From: Leguminivora glycinivorella
Taxonomy: Eukaryota; Arthropoda; Insecta; Lepidoptera; Tortricidae
Direction: 5' to 3'
Length of the DNA stretch: 64,000 bases
Assembly (NCBI RefSeq): GCF_023078275.1
Contig: NC_062982.1
Span: 6,274,501 to 6,338,500, forward strand
Numbering within the stretch: position 1 is the stretch's first letter; each line of letters opens with the position of its first letter. The notes beneath the pieces were generated by a model that was given only the letters and a program-made list of their open reading frames with translations, had not been told where the DNA came from and made no database searches. Below, in pieces: positions 31,266 to 41,384 of this stretch. The translations under genes and the position numbers were made by a program.

Positions 31266-31553
31266 TCGTCAAAATAAATGGATGGACGCTTACTCAGATT
31301 GACTGAGTCCAACAGTAAGCTCAAGAAGGATTGTGTTGTGGTACTCAGACAACGATATAAATACATAAATAAACTTAGCCCCAAACTAAACGAAGCTTGT
31401 ACTATGTACTACTTAAATAGATAAATTCATACTTATATACTCGTACATAGAAAACATCCATGATTCAGGAACAAATATCTGTGCTCATCAGACAAATAAA
31501 TGCCCTTACCGGGATTCGAACCCAGGACCGCGGCACAGCAGGCAGGGTCACTA
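31266..31553 (-). mobile_element. SINE-B, tRNA-derived, head broken at LINE junction
   Basis: The minus strand contains B-box GGTTCGAATCCCGGTAAGGG, CACAGATATTTGTTCCTGAA and CATGGATGTTTTCTATGTA. The A-box-proximal head (CTGGC...GACCGGTC, seen intact at 37100-37144 and 49985-50013) is missing because LINE sequence starts at 31554. It is repeated at 37012 and 49756. Confidence 0.75.
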
Positions 31554-33711
31554 CAGACGATATATTTGTCGTGTCGTGTCGTTTGGAAATTCCTCAAAAC
31601 ACTGGGCCTAGGAAAACAAACAAAAGGATACGATGGCACTCCCTTTACACTTGATGAGCTCAATAAACACTTTTCTTCTGCTCTTTCCGTAACTGACGAT
31701 ATTAAGACAAATACCCTCTCATTTATTTCGTCCTTACCCTCATCTGTTTTTTTTTCTCTTTTTTTCCAACTTCTCAAACAGAAATAAAAAATATTGTTCG
31801 AGCCATCAAGTCAAAAGGCGTTGGGTGTGATGATGTGAGTCGTTACATGATAGCCTCGATTCTTGATTCTGCGCTTCCTGTGATTACTCATATCATCAAC
31901 TTCTCTTTAGTAAATGGCGAATTTCCTGCACTCTGGCGGAAAGCTTTTGTAATACCTCTTCCGAAAACTAATAACCCCACTCTACTTAGTAATTTTAGAC
32001 CCATCTCAATTCTCCCTTTCTTGTCGAAAATCGATGAAGCTGTTGCCCACAGACAACTTTCTGATTTTATTTTCTCCAACAAGCTGTTGAGCCTGTTTCA
32101 GTCTGGTTTTCGACCAAGCCACAGTACTTGCACTGCATTAATCAAAGTTACTGAAGACATCAGACGTGGCATGGCGGATCAATTGGTCACAGTACTTGTC
32201 TTGATCGATTTCACAAATGCTTTTAATACTGTCGATCATGACATCCTCCTTGCTCTTTTGAATCACCTTAAAATATCGTCTTCAGCTCTTAGTTGGTTCT
32301 CTGCTTATCTTGGGGGCCGCAAGCAGGCGGTGCGTGTCGGTCGGACTTCGTCGGACTGGTGCGATCTGGCCACTGGTGTACCCCAAGGAGGTATTATCTC
32401 TCCACTTCTATTCTCCACTTTTATTAACTTTATTACCCCAGAGTTTCGTTGCGCATACCATCTTTACGCCGATGATCTACAGCTCTACGACCAGTGCAAA
32501 GTGACCGATGTGTTGGCTACCATAGAGAAGTTAAACGGGGACCTCTCTCATATACAGCAATGGTCGGGAAAGTTTGGCCTGTTTGTAAATCCCGCAAAGT
32601 GCCAAGGCCATTAAGTGGCGGAGCCAGCTCACGCGGCCGCGCGCCGCTACCCCGCGCGCCGCGGCCGCGCCGCCCGCAGGCTCGCCCCCGTGCCGCACAA
32701 GCTGGCCAAGTCGGATAGGCTTATTCACATATTGGGCCCACGGGTATACAATTGTCTTCCGGATGCAATAGTAGCCGTTAATAGCGCAGCAGTGTTTAAA
32801 TACAAGTTAAAACAGTGGTTAGTCGAGCAAGCGTTCTATGACCACAAAGAGTTCTTTAATGAAAAACCTAGGATATAATATATTAATAAAATAACCTACC
32901 ATATGTCGTAGAAGGATCTTAATCTTTATGTACCTGCTGTATAAAATTATGTGACTTGTAATTTGTATTATTAATAAATATTATGATTATGATTATGATT
33001 ATCATCGGCAGCTCTAAACAACTTGCCAAGCTAGATCTACAGACGATAGGTCCAGTGCACTTCAATGGCACTCCTATTCCTTTCAGCTCGTGCGTTAAGG
33101 ATCTGGGAGTGCACTTGGATAGCACTTTAAGCTGGAGACCGCAGATTGCCGAAATCAGTCGGAAGGTTACAGGCACTCTTCACGCACTCAACAAGCTCAA
33201 ACACTTCTTGCCAGTCAAAACTAAAACACTGCTAGTTAACACCCTGATTTTACCCATTATCGACTATGGTGATGTATGCTGTCCTGACTTGAACGAGGAG
33301 CTTCTTGACAAATTGGACCGACTCCTTAACAATTGTATCCGATTCATCTTCTGTCTTCGAAAATTTGATCACGTGTCCGCATTTCGCTCACAGCTCGGCT
33401 GGCTTCCCATTCGTCAACGGCGTAATATTCGCATGTTCTGCACTCTTTATTCTATTCTTAATGATCCACACTCCCCTAGATATCTAAAATTTCTTTTTAA
33501 TTTCTCTGATGCTTCGCGGGTCCGTCAGTTTCGCTCTACCGGCAATCTCACTCTTTCTATTCCTCTTCACCGTACGGGCTTCATGTCATACTCTTTCGCC
33601 ATTCAGGTCATCCGCCTCTGGAACGGTCTACCACCTAACATTAGGAAATTACCCAACAAATACGTTTTTAAAAAATCTGTGCGCGACTTCTTTGCTGGCA
33701 GCTTAAGGTAG
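31554..33711 (+). pseudogene. CR1-like LINE ORF2, 5'-truncated and interrupted
   Basis: RNA-directed DNA polymerase of a non-LTR retrotransposon. Reading starts at WKFLKTLGLGKQ (about 31590), shifts frame in T runs at 31746-31766, then runs through the RT motifs: FRPISILPFLSK (near 32000), LLSLFQSGFRPSHST, VLVLIDFTNAFNTVDHDIL, TGVPQGGIISPLLF (near 32370) and catalytic YADDLQLY (near 32470). After an inserted LINE tail at 32611-33000 the frame resumes as IIIGSSKQLAKLD, LGVHLDSTLSW and the C-terminal RLWNGLPPNIRKL to the stop at 33709. The endonuclease domain is absent. Clade CR1 is inferred from motif style. Confidence 0.85.
32611..33000 (+). mobile_element. Second LINE 3' end nested in the first
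   Basis: A 5'-truncated insertion of about 390 bp. It encodes only a polymerase tail (LIHILGPRVYNCLPDAI, then VFKYKLKQWLVEQAFYD) and ends with a 3' UTR and an (ATTATG)n tail at 32980-33000. The tail repeat is the type also found at the end of the 44-49 kb LINE. The first 85 bp are extremely GC-rich (GCGGCCGC-type) and are in frame with the tail. ATTA occurs at both junctions, perhaps a short target duplication. Confidence 0.8.
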
Positions 33712-33743
33712 AATTGAATGTTATCTTTCTGACAGGTTAGTAA

Positions 33744-33780
<37 letters not shown>

Positions 33781-34127
33781 ATAATTTATATATATGAGTA
33801 CCTATGTATTATATAACCTATCGTTATTTATGTAAAAATAGTATGTAATTGTATGTACGTTAATATATTATATGTCTAAGCTTTTTATTGATATTTCAAA
33901 ATTGGTCTCTTAATGCACCGCCTACAATCTTCTCTGCTTTGCCCAAAGGTTGACTGGTAGAGAATGCCTCATGGCATTAAGTTCGCCTTTTGTACATTAA
34001 GTTGTTCTTTTGTGCAATAAAGTTTAAATAAATAAATATATATACATACGATAGATATACAACGATATATATGTAATATATATATATATATTTCTGAGTA
34101 ATATTTATTATTATTTATTTTATTATG
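33712..34127 (+). repeat. LINE 3' UTR, (AT)n tract and A-rich tail
   Basis: It includes (AT)n at 33748-33776, GCATTAAGTTCGCCTTTTGT, GTGCAATAAAGTTTAAATAA and an AATAAATA tail at about 34020-34040. The same 3' UTR end recurs at 55208-55286. The AT-only stretch 34037-34110 may be extended tail. Confidence 0.75.
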
Positions 34128-34600
34128 TGGTCACTACCTACCGACTAGTTGCGTATTTCACAAGAGGTAGTCACAAATTGTCGCCTACAGTGACTTTTTG
34201 CCGTTCATTGCCTGCTTAACAAGGAAATATAGTCGCTGAATAACTGAATGTTACTTATCAACTTAGAAATAGGCACATAATTGTCAGTGTCAAGTGTCAA
34301 TTATCACTGTGCAGTGGTGAAACAACACACCGGTCGTCAAACTCACGGTAGCGGTTCTTATTTCATATTGAAGTAGCTTAGCTACTTAGTAACATTTTAG
34401 ATAATAGCCACTTGTCTGGTAATAAACTTTATTTATATTGGCTATTTGACTCGTTAGGTGACAGGTTGTGACATGGCTGCCAGTGTTGAAGTTCGGGTCG
34501 ATAATAGTAAAATATTGAGGTAAAATTAACAGAGCAGAAAATACGACGTCGCCTAATAATAAGATACGGCACACAAGACGGACAAAATGTAATCATGGGT
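34128..34600. other. Mostly unclassified; SINE-B scraps
   Basis: GGTCACTAC at 34128-34136 repeats 31545-31553 at the left LINE junction, and ACCGGTCGTCAAACTCAC at 34329-34346 matches the SINE-B head edge at 37133-37150. The sequence between is not recognised. Confidence 0.4.
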
Positions 34601-35036
34601 ATAATAGTTATTTGTTATACAAGGGGGCAAAGTTGTATTTTAACGCCGAGTGTGGAATTGAAAAACGAGCAAGTGAAAGGATTCTATAGTTGAACCACGA
34701 GCGAAGCGAGTGGTTCGAGAATAGAATCCTGAACTTGCGAGTTTTTTACACACGAGAAGTAAAATACATTTGCACCCCGAGTGTAACACAAAACTTTTCC
34801 TCGCGTATAGCGAGGAAACTACAACGCAAAAAATGCGTTTATCACTGCTTCAGTAGTTCCACAGGTGGTAAATCATCTTTATTACTAGATTTACCTACTA
34901 TTATCAATTTTAAAGCAGTTAATTTGACTTTATTCAAGGTCAAATTACTTTACCCACTAGTGGATAAAATGCGTTTTGCCGTGAAAGACGGACAAAATGT
35001 AATCATGGGTATAAAATGCCTTTTTCACCTCTAGTA
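34600..35036 (+). repeat. Family X repeat, longest copy
   Basis: It starts ATTTGTTATACAAGGGGGCA and contains hairpin-forming pieces such as ACCACTCGCTTCGCTCGTGG (as reverse complement) and CCTCGCGTATAGCGAGG. It then shares CACAGGTGGTAAATCATC and CACTAGTGGATAAAATGCG with the copies at 1 and 21300. A related start is at 59940 (ACAAGGGGGCAAAGTTG). The 114-codon frame at 34690-35034 is repeat-derived. Confidence 0.65.
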
Positions 35037-35370
35037 CAGGTGACAAAAAGTCTCTCAAGAACATCTAAGCACTAAGTATTCGAAGTAGAGGTATTATTGA
35101 ATGTCTAGACTGTCATCGAGGCAATCTTACGCCAGCGCTTGAATGCACCCCTTAAAATTACAAATTCAAATCGAATTTAGAACTATTGCTCAGTAAAAAC
35201 TGTTCCAACTTCAAAACTACATATTTCGGGATTTAGAAGGATAAGATAGGATAGGTCGTTTCTAGGGTTGCCATTTATAAATTACGAATACAAGTTTTAT
35301 GTAGCAAAAATAATAAAAATAATGCAATAATTATGAGTGTTATTCACAAAACTATATGTAGATAGAAAAC
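35037..35370. other. No recognised feature
   Basis: Unclassified. Confidence 0.4.
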
Positions 35371-35580
35371 ACTGAAATTGTTACTTGCCTATGATAGGAA
35401 ATATATCTAAGGCTCTTGAATGTTGAGAAGGCATTATTTAAGTATGTGTTTTTTGACTTCAACTAACAAAAATTGTAGCTCGAAAGCTGCAAACCGTGAG
35501 TAAAGACGGATAACCCAGTCGTTTTGTCTGAGTTCGTTTGTCACGCTAAGGAGATACGTTTGCTTGATCTACGGTAAGTA
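35371..35580 (+). repeat. Family T repeat, second copy
   Basis: It matches 12211-12485: GTTACTTGCCTATGATAGG, TTTGACTTCAACTAACAAAA, CTCGAAAGCTGCAAACCG, TTTGCTTGATCTACGGTA. It lacks the 23-bp palindrome. Confidence 0.6.
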
Positions 35581-35765
35581 CCTATATATTAAATCTGTGG
35601 TGATAACATAAAATGAAATACCTGAGTAGGTAAATATGAAGTAATAAGTATTTAAGAAACAGTGTAGTTACCAAAACCCACGCGAGCAGTCTTTCAATGC
35701 AAGCTCACGCCCGCGCCTGACTTTGCACTTATAGGCGTGCGGGGTTTTAGGGTTGTCAAAGGGGT

Positions 35766-35880
35766 AGGGTTTTTTTTTTTTTTTTAATTATAGGACATTC
35801 TTACACAGATTGACTGAGGCCCACGGTAAGCTCAAGAAGGCTTGTGTTGTGGGTACTCAGACAACGATATATCACTACAT
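35766..35880 (-). repeat. SINE-B 3' region with oligo(T) edge
   Basis: A T run (35771-35785), ATTATAGGACATTCTTACAC, AGATTGACTGAGGCCCACGG and GGGTACTCAGACAACGATAT correspond to the 3' part of SINE-B read on the opposite strand (compare 31280-31355). The tRNA head is missing. Confidence 0.6.
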
Positions 35881-36084
35881 AGTATAAAACAAAGTCGCTT
35901 TCTCTGTCCCTATGTCCCTTTGTATGCTTAAATCTTTGAAACTACGCAACGGATTTTGATGCGGTCTTTTTTTATAGATATAGTGATTCAAGAGGAAGGT
36001 CCATATGTATAATAACATCCATTAAATAGTGGAGAAGTACTGTTATTTTTGAGGTTTCTAATGTGATGTCGTAAATAATTACAT
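35881..36084 (+). repeat. Dispersed repeat fragment (AACTACGCAACGGATTTTGA)
   Basis: ACAAAGTCGCTTTCTCTGTC, CTTTGTATGCTTAAATC and AACTACGCAACGGATTTTGA followed by ATAGTGATTCAAGAGGAAGG are the style of a widespread lepidopteran repeat that ends in a CGAAGCCG-type sequence. Here the 3' end is lost. Confidence 0.45.
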
Positions 36085-36310
36085 GCGGGTAGATTATATT
36101 TATTTGTCTACCCCGAACATTTATATAAATTAATATCGGGTAGTTTTGTGTTGTTTACATCTCCGGTGACATTTTGCTGGGACGTCAGTCTTCCGCGACC
36201 ACGGCCAGTGCAACCTGGCCGAAACGTTGGGAAAAAAGGTAAAAATAATGTTAATTAATCGCATTCGACCTGTATGTGACTTTAAATATGTGTACAAAGC
36301 GCGAGAACTT
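36085..36310 (-). repeat. Family V repeat, uninterrupted copy
   Basis: Reverse complement of 25620-25815 plus 26084-26115. The segment CCCGAACATTTATATAAATT at 36113-36132 is the undisturbed site where element U sits in the 25.8-kb copy. Confidence 0.8.
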
Positions 36311-36325
36311 AGTGTTATCTTGATA

Positions 36326-36553
36326 AAGGGATAGGGATAGCGATAGGGATAGCGACAGGGATAGCGATAGGGATAGCGATAGCGATAGGGATAGCGATAG
36401 CGATAGTGATAGCGATAGCCATAGCGTTAGCAATAGCGATAGCGATAGCGATACAGATAGGGATACGGATACGGATACGGATACGGATACGGATACGGAA
36501 ACGGATACGGATAAGGATACGGATAATATGGGTATCGTTAGAGGGATACGGAT
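36326..36553 (+). repeat. Hexanucleotide array, GATAGC passing to GGATAC
   Basis: The first half is (GGGATA/GCGATA)n, the second half is (GGATAC)n with GGAAAC and GGATAA variants, ending near GGATACGGATAATCGG. The two hexamers differ by simple steps, so unit turnover within one array is visible. Apparent open frames across it are low-complexity artefacts. Confidence 0.95.
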
Positions 36554-36884
36554 AATCGGTCGGCGGTCTCTTACAATCAAAGTGCTCTAAGACGATCGTT
36601 GTTTGCTTGCTTGAAGATTACGTTTGCGATAAGTATAAGCAAAATGTAAAAAATTGTAAGGGATATTAGAAAAAAGTACTTTTTACCCACCGATCATATA
36701 GTGTCGAAATACGGGCTATGTGGGATGTTTATAAAGGTTTCCCCAGCGTATATAGAATTACCTACGCTGTGGTCGATGTGTAATATTTCTACAATCATTG
36801 CAAGCAAAAGTATTACGTGCAATCGAAATAATCGCAGATAAATATACCAGAGAAACCTAAGGATCCAAATGAAAATCTTAATGA
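36554..36884. other. No recognised feature
   Basis: Unclassified. Confidence 0.4.
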
Positions 36885-37011
36885 ATACTTTTATTACGCG
36901 GGCGAAGCCGCGGGTAAAAGCTAGTATAATATATACATAGTATAATTTATTTTTTGTATTGCTGTTGATGACCCAAATAAATAAAATAAAATAAATAAAT
37001 AAAATAAAATA
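36885..37011 (+). repeat. Family R 3' end plus AAATA-tailed repeat end
   Basis: TTATTACGCGGGCGAAGCCG and CGGGTAAAAGCTAGTATAAT are an R 3' end. Then TTTTTTGTATTGCTGTTGAT, GACCCAAATAAATAAAATA form a second element's tail, directly preceding SINE-B. Confidence 0.5.
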
Positions 37012-37144
37012 GAAAACATCCATGACTCAGGAACAAATATCTGTCTTCATCACACAAATAAATGCCCTTACCGGGAATCGAACCCAGGACCGCGGCGCAG
37101 CAGGCAGGGTCACTACTGACTGCGCCAGACCGGTCGTCAAAGTC
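37012..37144 (-). mobile_element. SINE-B, tRNA-derived head and body
   Basis: The minus strand reads GACGACCGGTCTGGCGCAGT, then GTGACCCTGCCTGCTGCGCC and B-box GGTTCGATTCCC, then TATTTGTTCCTGAGTCATGG. The 3' part is missing, since it abuts an AAATA-tailed repeat. Confidence 0.8.
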
Positions 37145-37157
37145 ACTTTACTAATAA

Positions 37158-37378
37158 CCTAACCATAATACAGAATTAAAATTTGAAAAACCCCCGACAT
37201 AACGGATCGATTTCCATCAAACATGGCTAAGGACACTCTCGAGTCTCGACTAATTCAGCTTTCAACCAAAAATCTAAATCGGTTCATCCGTGACTACGAT
37301 GCCACAGACAGACAGATAGACAGAGATATATGTCAAACTTTGAAGAAACACCCCATCATTTTCGCGTCGTTGGTTAAA
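37158..37378 (+). mobile_element. Family F element
   Basis: ATAACCTAACCATAATACAG, AAAAACCCCCGACATAACGG, CGATGCCACAGACAGACAG and CCATCATTTTCGCGTCG. It has deletions in the 5' conserved block and a short GACA tract. Confidence 0.75.
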
Positions 37379-39059
37379 AGGTGTGTCAAATGAACTAGGT
37401 AGAGGTATTATAAATAGTACAGTGTGTGAATTCAATAAATACTCGCATTACATAGTACCTTTATCATAAAAGTTTTACGTGTTGTATATGTGTGTGTGTG
37501 GCACCAAAGGATTTAATTATTTTAAGCGAATGAATTAAAACAAATTAAAATCAACCGTTTCACAGGCAATTTTCGTGGTAAACATCTAAAAAATAAAAAT
37601 AGTTAATTGTAGCAAATCTCCAAATGAAATCGTGATTAGTATCAAAAACAGCTCTTGATAAATTCAGGTCAGCAATCAATATTACTTGCAGAGTTTTACA
37701 AGCAGTTTTGTGACATATACTTTGAATCAAGTTTTCGTAAAATTAATCTACAATTTTTTGCCAACCCTACAACCGAGCAACGTGCTTCTAGTCCACTTTA
37801 AAATTATAAAGAACGTAGTGTACATTGTACAATTTTCAATTATTTATGAGACCTGTGACACGAAATAATTCTTAACGAGGTAAACATTGTGTGGGAAAAT
37901 AGGTAATAACTACTAAAGTGAACGAAAATGGCTAGATGTTACGTAATGAAAACATGAAGGCTGAAAACTCTAATATTCTTTGACCGGGTCAAACTTATAT
38001 GAAAGAGGTATGAAAAATAATTACCTACATGTGTTTCTGTTCAGTGAAACATAAGTATATTAAAAATTAAAAATACTTACAAGAAAGGTCACGTATAAGA
38101 CCATTAAATACACTTAAATTTGGCGTAACAATGTTTAACATAAATAAAATAAAAATCTTTGGATCAATGGTTTATTGTACTGCAATTTTGCCGACTAAAT
38201 AGGTAGGGACGTAACTGGTAGCTGACATAAATGCCATACATACGCGTCACATCCTTGTACACCTTTTTGTGGAATGCCCCTACAAAATTCATTTCAATAC
38301 TTTAGGTAAATATGAAAATAATCTACAAACATCTCGACAGCGCTCATCCGACTCCCGGCTTCGTCGAAATTTTTCAATTTTCTTTCAACACAAGTACTCA
38401 TATTATACGTTCTTTGTTGCCATCACCTGCATTCTAGTTCAGCAAATGCATTTCAATCAAGCAAAAATACACCTTTTTCCTCTGTAATACAAAGTTATAC
38501 ATGTTGCTTGTAAGTTGGTACAATTGTAGGGGTGACAAAGGGGTTACGTCCCCTTCGTATCATCTGTATCATTCCGAAAAGACTTAAGCGCCACATTTGC
38601 GCATAATACATACGTTGTTTTTGTTTGAAGACTAGAAAAATCTGCGTAGTTGAAAAAGGGCTTAAGTGCTATACAATTTTAGGTAGAAGTACGTCTTTTT
38701 GTGGATAAAAACGTGTAGCCATTACATTTTTCTGCCGTCGTGTGTACCGTCTCGAGATTTGCCGAGGATTTGTACCGATTTGATGGATGCTTAAGCTTTT
38801 ATGATTTGCAAGAAAATGAGTATTACGGGACTTAGGAAATTATGGATACATTGTACGATGTTTGGGGGTTTGCATGTAATCATCATTTTTTTTATGAGTG
38901 GCATTTAATGTTTTACGTATCAAAACAAACAAATAGCAAACTACCTTCGTATAGGTACATATAATGGATTAAATAATAAGTCATACCTAAAATGCATGCT
39001 TGATGTTTACGTCGTACAGTGAGCTGCGAAATTGCATGGACAAAATTCGTGAATTCATT
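37379..39059. other. No recognised feature
   Basis: A long AT-rich stretch without a gene-like frame or a repeat shared with the rest of the window. Confidence 0.45.
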
Positions 39060-39073
39060 AATTTCATTAAATT

Positions 39074-39319
39074 AACATAACTTATGTGCGAAATGTCATT
39101 TGATATTTGCCAGTCGCTTTTCGGTGAAGGAAAACATCGTGAGGAAACCGGACTAATTCCAATAAGACCTAGTTACCCTTCAGGTTGAAAGGTCAGATGG
39201 CAGTCGCTTTCGTAAAACTAGTGCCTACGCCAAAATTTGGGATTAGTTGTCAAAGCGGACCCCAGGCTCCCATGAGTCGTGTCAAAATCCGGGATAACGC
39301 AAGGGAGATGATGATGATC
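39074..39319 (+). mobile_element. SINE-A, headless, exact target duplication
   Basis: From ACATAACTTATGTGCGAAAT through the body to AACGCAAGGGAGATGATGAT. The exact 14-bp direct repeat AATTTCATTAAATT lies at 39060-39073 and 39320-39333. The tRNA-like head is missing. Confidence 0.9.
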
Positions 39320-39425
39320 AATTTCATTAAATTCGCCATGGACTTTTGCAGTTCATCGTACCTAAACCTACAAAGTTGCCTGATACAATATCATTGAATT
39401 GGTTCGATAAAAATCTGCTCGTGTT

Positions 39426-39569
39426 AAATATACTCTGTCAAACAAGTCTGTCAGTGAATAAGAACTAAGAAAACTATAGGTGTCCTTTTCTCCAGCACCC
39501 TAAAGAAAAGGGTGCATACAGTTTTCTTCGTTCTGATTTACTGACAGACTTGTTTGACAGAGTATATTT
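39426..39569. mobile_element. Palindromic MITE-like element, about 49-bp arms
   Basis: AAATATACTCTGTCAAACAA, GTCTGTCAGTGAATAAGAAC at the left pair with 39521-39569 with three mismatches. An inner hairpin GCACCCT/AGGGTGC is present. It is 144 bp in all and non-coding. Confidence 0.8.
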
Positions 39570-39577
39570 TCGTATTT

Positions 39578-39839
39578 GTGTAAAATTAAAATTTTGAGAA
39601 ACCCCCGACCGCGACCTAGTGGACCGATTTTAAGAAGATAAGACCGATTTTAAGAATATTTTAAGAACACTCCCGACTAACACAGCTTTCAAATAAAAAA
39701 AACTAAATCGAAATCGGTTCATCCGTTTGGCAGCTACGATGCCACAGACAGACACACACACAGACAGAAAAACAGACAGACAGACAGACAGACACGTCAA
39801 ACTTATAACACCCCGTCGTTTTTGCGTCGGGGGTTAAAA
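39578..39839 (+). mobile_element. Family F element
   Basis: GTAAAATTAAAATTTTGAG, AAACCCCCGACCGCGACCTA to CGTCGGGGGTTAAAAATTGG, with a (GACA)n tract. A short internal repeat (AAGAT-AAGACCGATTTTAAG) expands the 5' block. Confidence 0.8.
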
Positions 39840-39904
39840 ATTGGCATCAACAATCAGCATACACCGTCAGTCCGTTACTCTTACGGATATAATAACGTTC
39901 TTTC

Positions 39905-40000
39905 CAGTTTTTTTTTTTTTTTTATTATAAATGGGCTTACTCTTGGCCACAGACTAGCCTAGGCAAAGACAAAAGATTTTAAGGAATTAAGAGAGCCTTA
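39905..40000 (-). repeat. Poly(T)-edged repeat end
   Basis: A T run at 39909-39923, then ATTATAAATGGGCTTACTCT and GGCCACAGACTAGCCTAGGC. It is related to 28750-28790. It looks like a minus-strand retroposon 3' end with a poly(A) tail. Confidence 0.5.
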
Positions 40001-40084
40001 CAATCTAATGCAATAATTTGGGTGTCATAATACACCCTGTTTTTAATGAATTCCGTTAACTTTAAGGGAAGGTCCATTACATCA

Positions 40085-40258
40085 TCATCCTCCTTGCGTT
40101 ATCCCGGCATTTGCCGTGGCTCATGGGAGCCTGGGGTCCGCTTTGACAACTAATCCCAGGATTTGGCGTAGGCACTAGTTTTTACGGAAGCGACTGCCAT
40201 CTGACCTTCCAACCCGAAGGGTAACTAGGCCTTACTGGAATTAGTCCGGTTTCCTCAC
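40085..40258 (-). mobile_element. SINE-A, 5'-truncated minus copy
   Basis: From the tail CATCCTCCTTGCGTTATCCC to TTAGTCCGGTTTCCTCAC. The exact 17-bp direct repeat GAAGGTCCATTACATCA flanks it at 40068-40084 and 40259-40275. High identity to other copies suggests a young insertion. Confidence 0.9.
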
Positions 40259-40275
40259 GAAGGTCCATTACATCA

Positions 40276-40849
40276 AATACAATTAATTTCTTTAAGAAAC
40301 TAGCGTCTTAACTCTTGCGGTTATCGAGTTATTACAAAAATAAAGATAATTGCTGAACACGTGTGTCACAGCCTTTACCAATTTCTCATGATGTTATTTA
40401 TTTGATATATGCCGTCAATCACTTGACACTAACTTGAATGTTATTCTTAAGGGTCTCTCACACTAATAAATTCATGTATGAAAATGATGATTTTTTTTTG
40501 CTTTAACTAAAAGTGATATACAGGGTGGTTCCTGACAATGAACCTAACGACGTGTCGAATTTAACGGAAAACAAAAAAAAACGGTGTATATACACTACAA
40601 ACTGCATAAATAAAAGATTACCTACAATCTCCACAGAACTTTTATATCAGCAACGACATGTTTTTTCCAAACCTCGTACATATCTCCAGACTTTGTATTA
40701 TTATATTGTCTAAAGTGGTTCTACCATCTGTCCCTGCCCCTTTGAAATAAGAGCTACTTTGTGCAAGTATCTGAATTACTACGTGGCATACCATTTTCTC
40801 ATTCAGCGTTCCCATTTTCTTTTTCATCGTATTAATTTTTCTTTTTAAG
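40276..40849. other. Unclassified
   Basis: No gene is called. The right end (40815-40849) is a pyrimidine-rich tract ending in AG that could serve as a splice acceptor for the candidate exon that follows. Confidence 0.4.
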
Positions 40850-41095
40850 TTATTTCGTTCCTCTGTACTTTATGTGGCGTAGACCACTCAACATTGAGCT
40901 GCTACTCCAGTGGAAGACTCCTAGGGGGTCGGATGTACCAGGGGTCAGTTGAAATGGTTGGTGTAGTAAAAACAAAGGAAGGTACGTTTTGCCCGGGCGT
41001 TGTAACTGAACCTTCTCATTTGCACCTCTTTAAAAATGCAACCAGCATTAAAGACTGCACGCTAGACGATTTCAATGTTTGTCCTTTTGAATTTT
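40850..41095 (+). CDS. Candidate host exon, cysteine-containing, phase 1-1
   Basis: A 246-bp segment lies between TTTTTCTTTTTAAG (acceptor-like) and GTAAGTGA (donor-like). One frame is open throughout: two bases, 81 codons, one base, so it would be a symmetric phase 1-1 exon. The peptide has eight cysteines and protein-like composition (CTLCGVDHSTLSC..., GGRMYQGSVEMVGVVKTKEG, then KDC...NVCPFEFC). Symmetric 1-1 exons with many cysteines are typical of extracellular modules, but I do not recognise the domain. If the donor is not used, a stop follows at 41101. It could also be chance or a repeat-borne frame. Confidence 0.35.
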
Positions 41096-41384
41096 GTAAG
41101 TGAATAAAAAATGTGCATAATGCGGACTCGCGGCTTATGGAACTTAATTTATTAACGTCTGTCGTTTCTGTTTGTTTATTCTTTGTCTGCAGTCTTGTAT
41201 GTTGGTACATGTTTGGAACAAAAAGTTGATAGAGCATTTTATTAAGGAGTATGCTTTTGTCTTTGTATTTGGGGGATATTTCCTGCATTGCATTTACTTG
41301 ACTCCACTGTCCTCTTAACTTTCAGTAATGGCTTAAGAATATGAATTTTTAATGTCTTACAGAGCTTTGTTTAATTGACATGGC

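Noticed and set aside
34690..35034. 114-codon frame as a host gene
   Set aside because: It lies in family X, copies of which occur at 1-121 and 21300-21518 without a conserved frame.
36251..36580. Minus-strand Ser/Leu/Val-repeat protein
   Set aside because: It is the hexanucleotide array read through; composition is entirely set by the repeat.
36900..36925. Telomeric or subtelomeric sequence
   Set aside because: No TTAGG arrays or telomere-specific retrotransposon structure was seen anywhere in the window.
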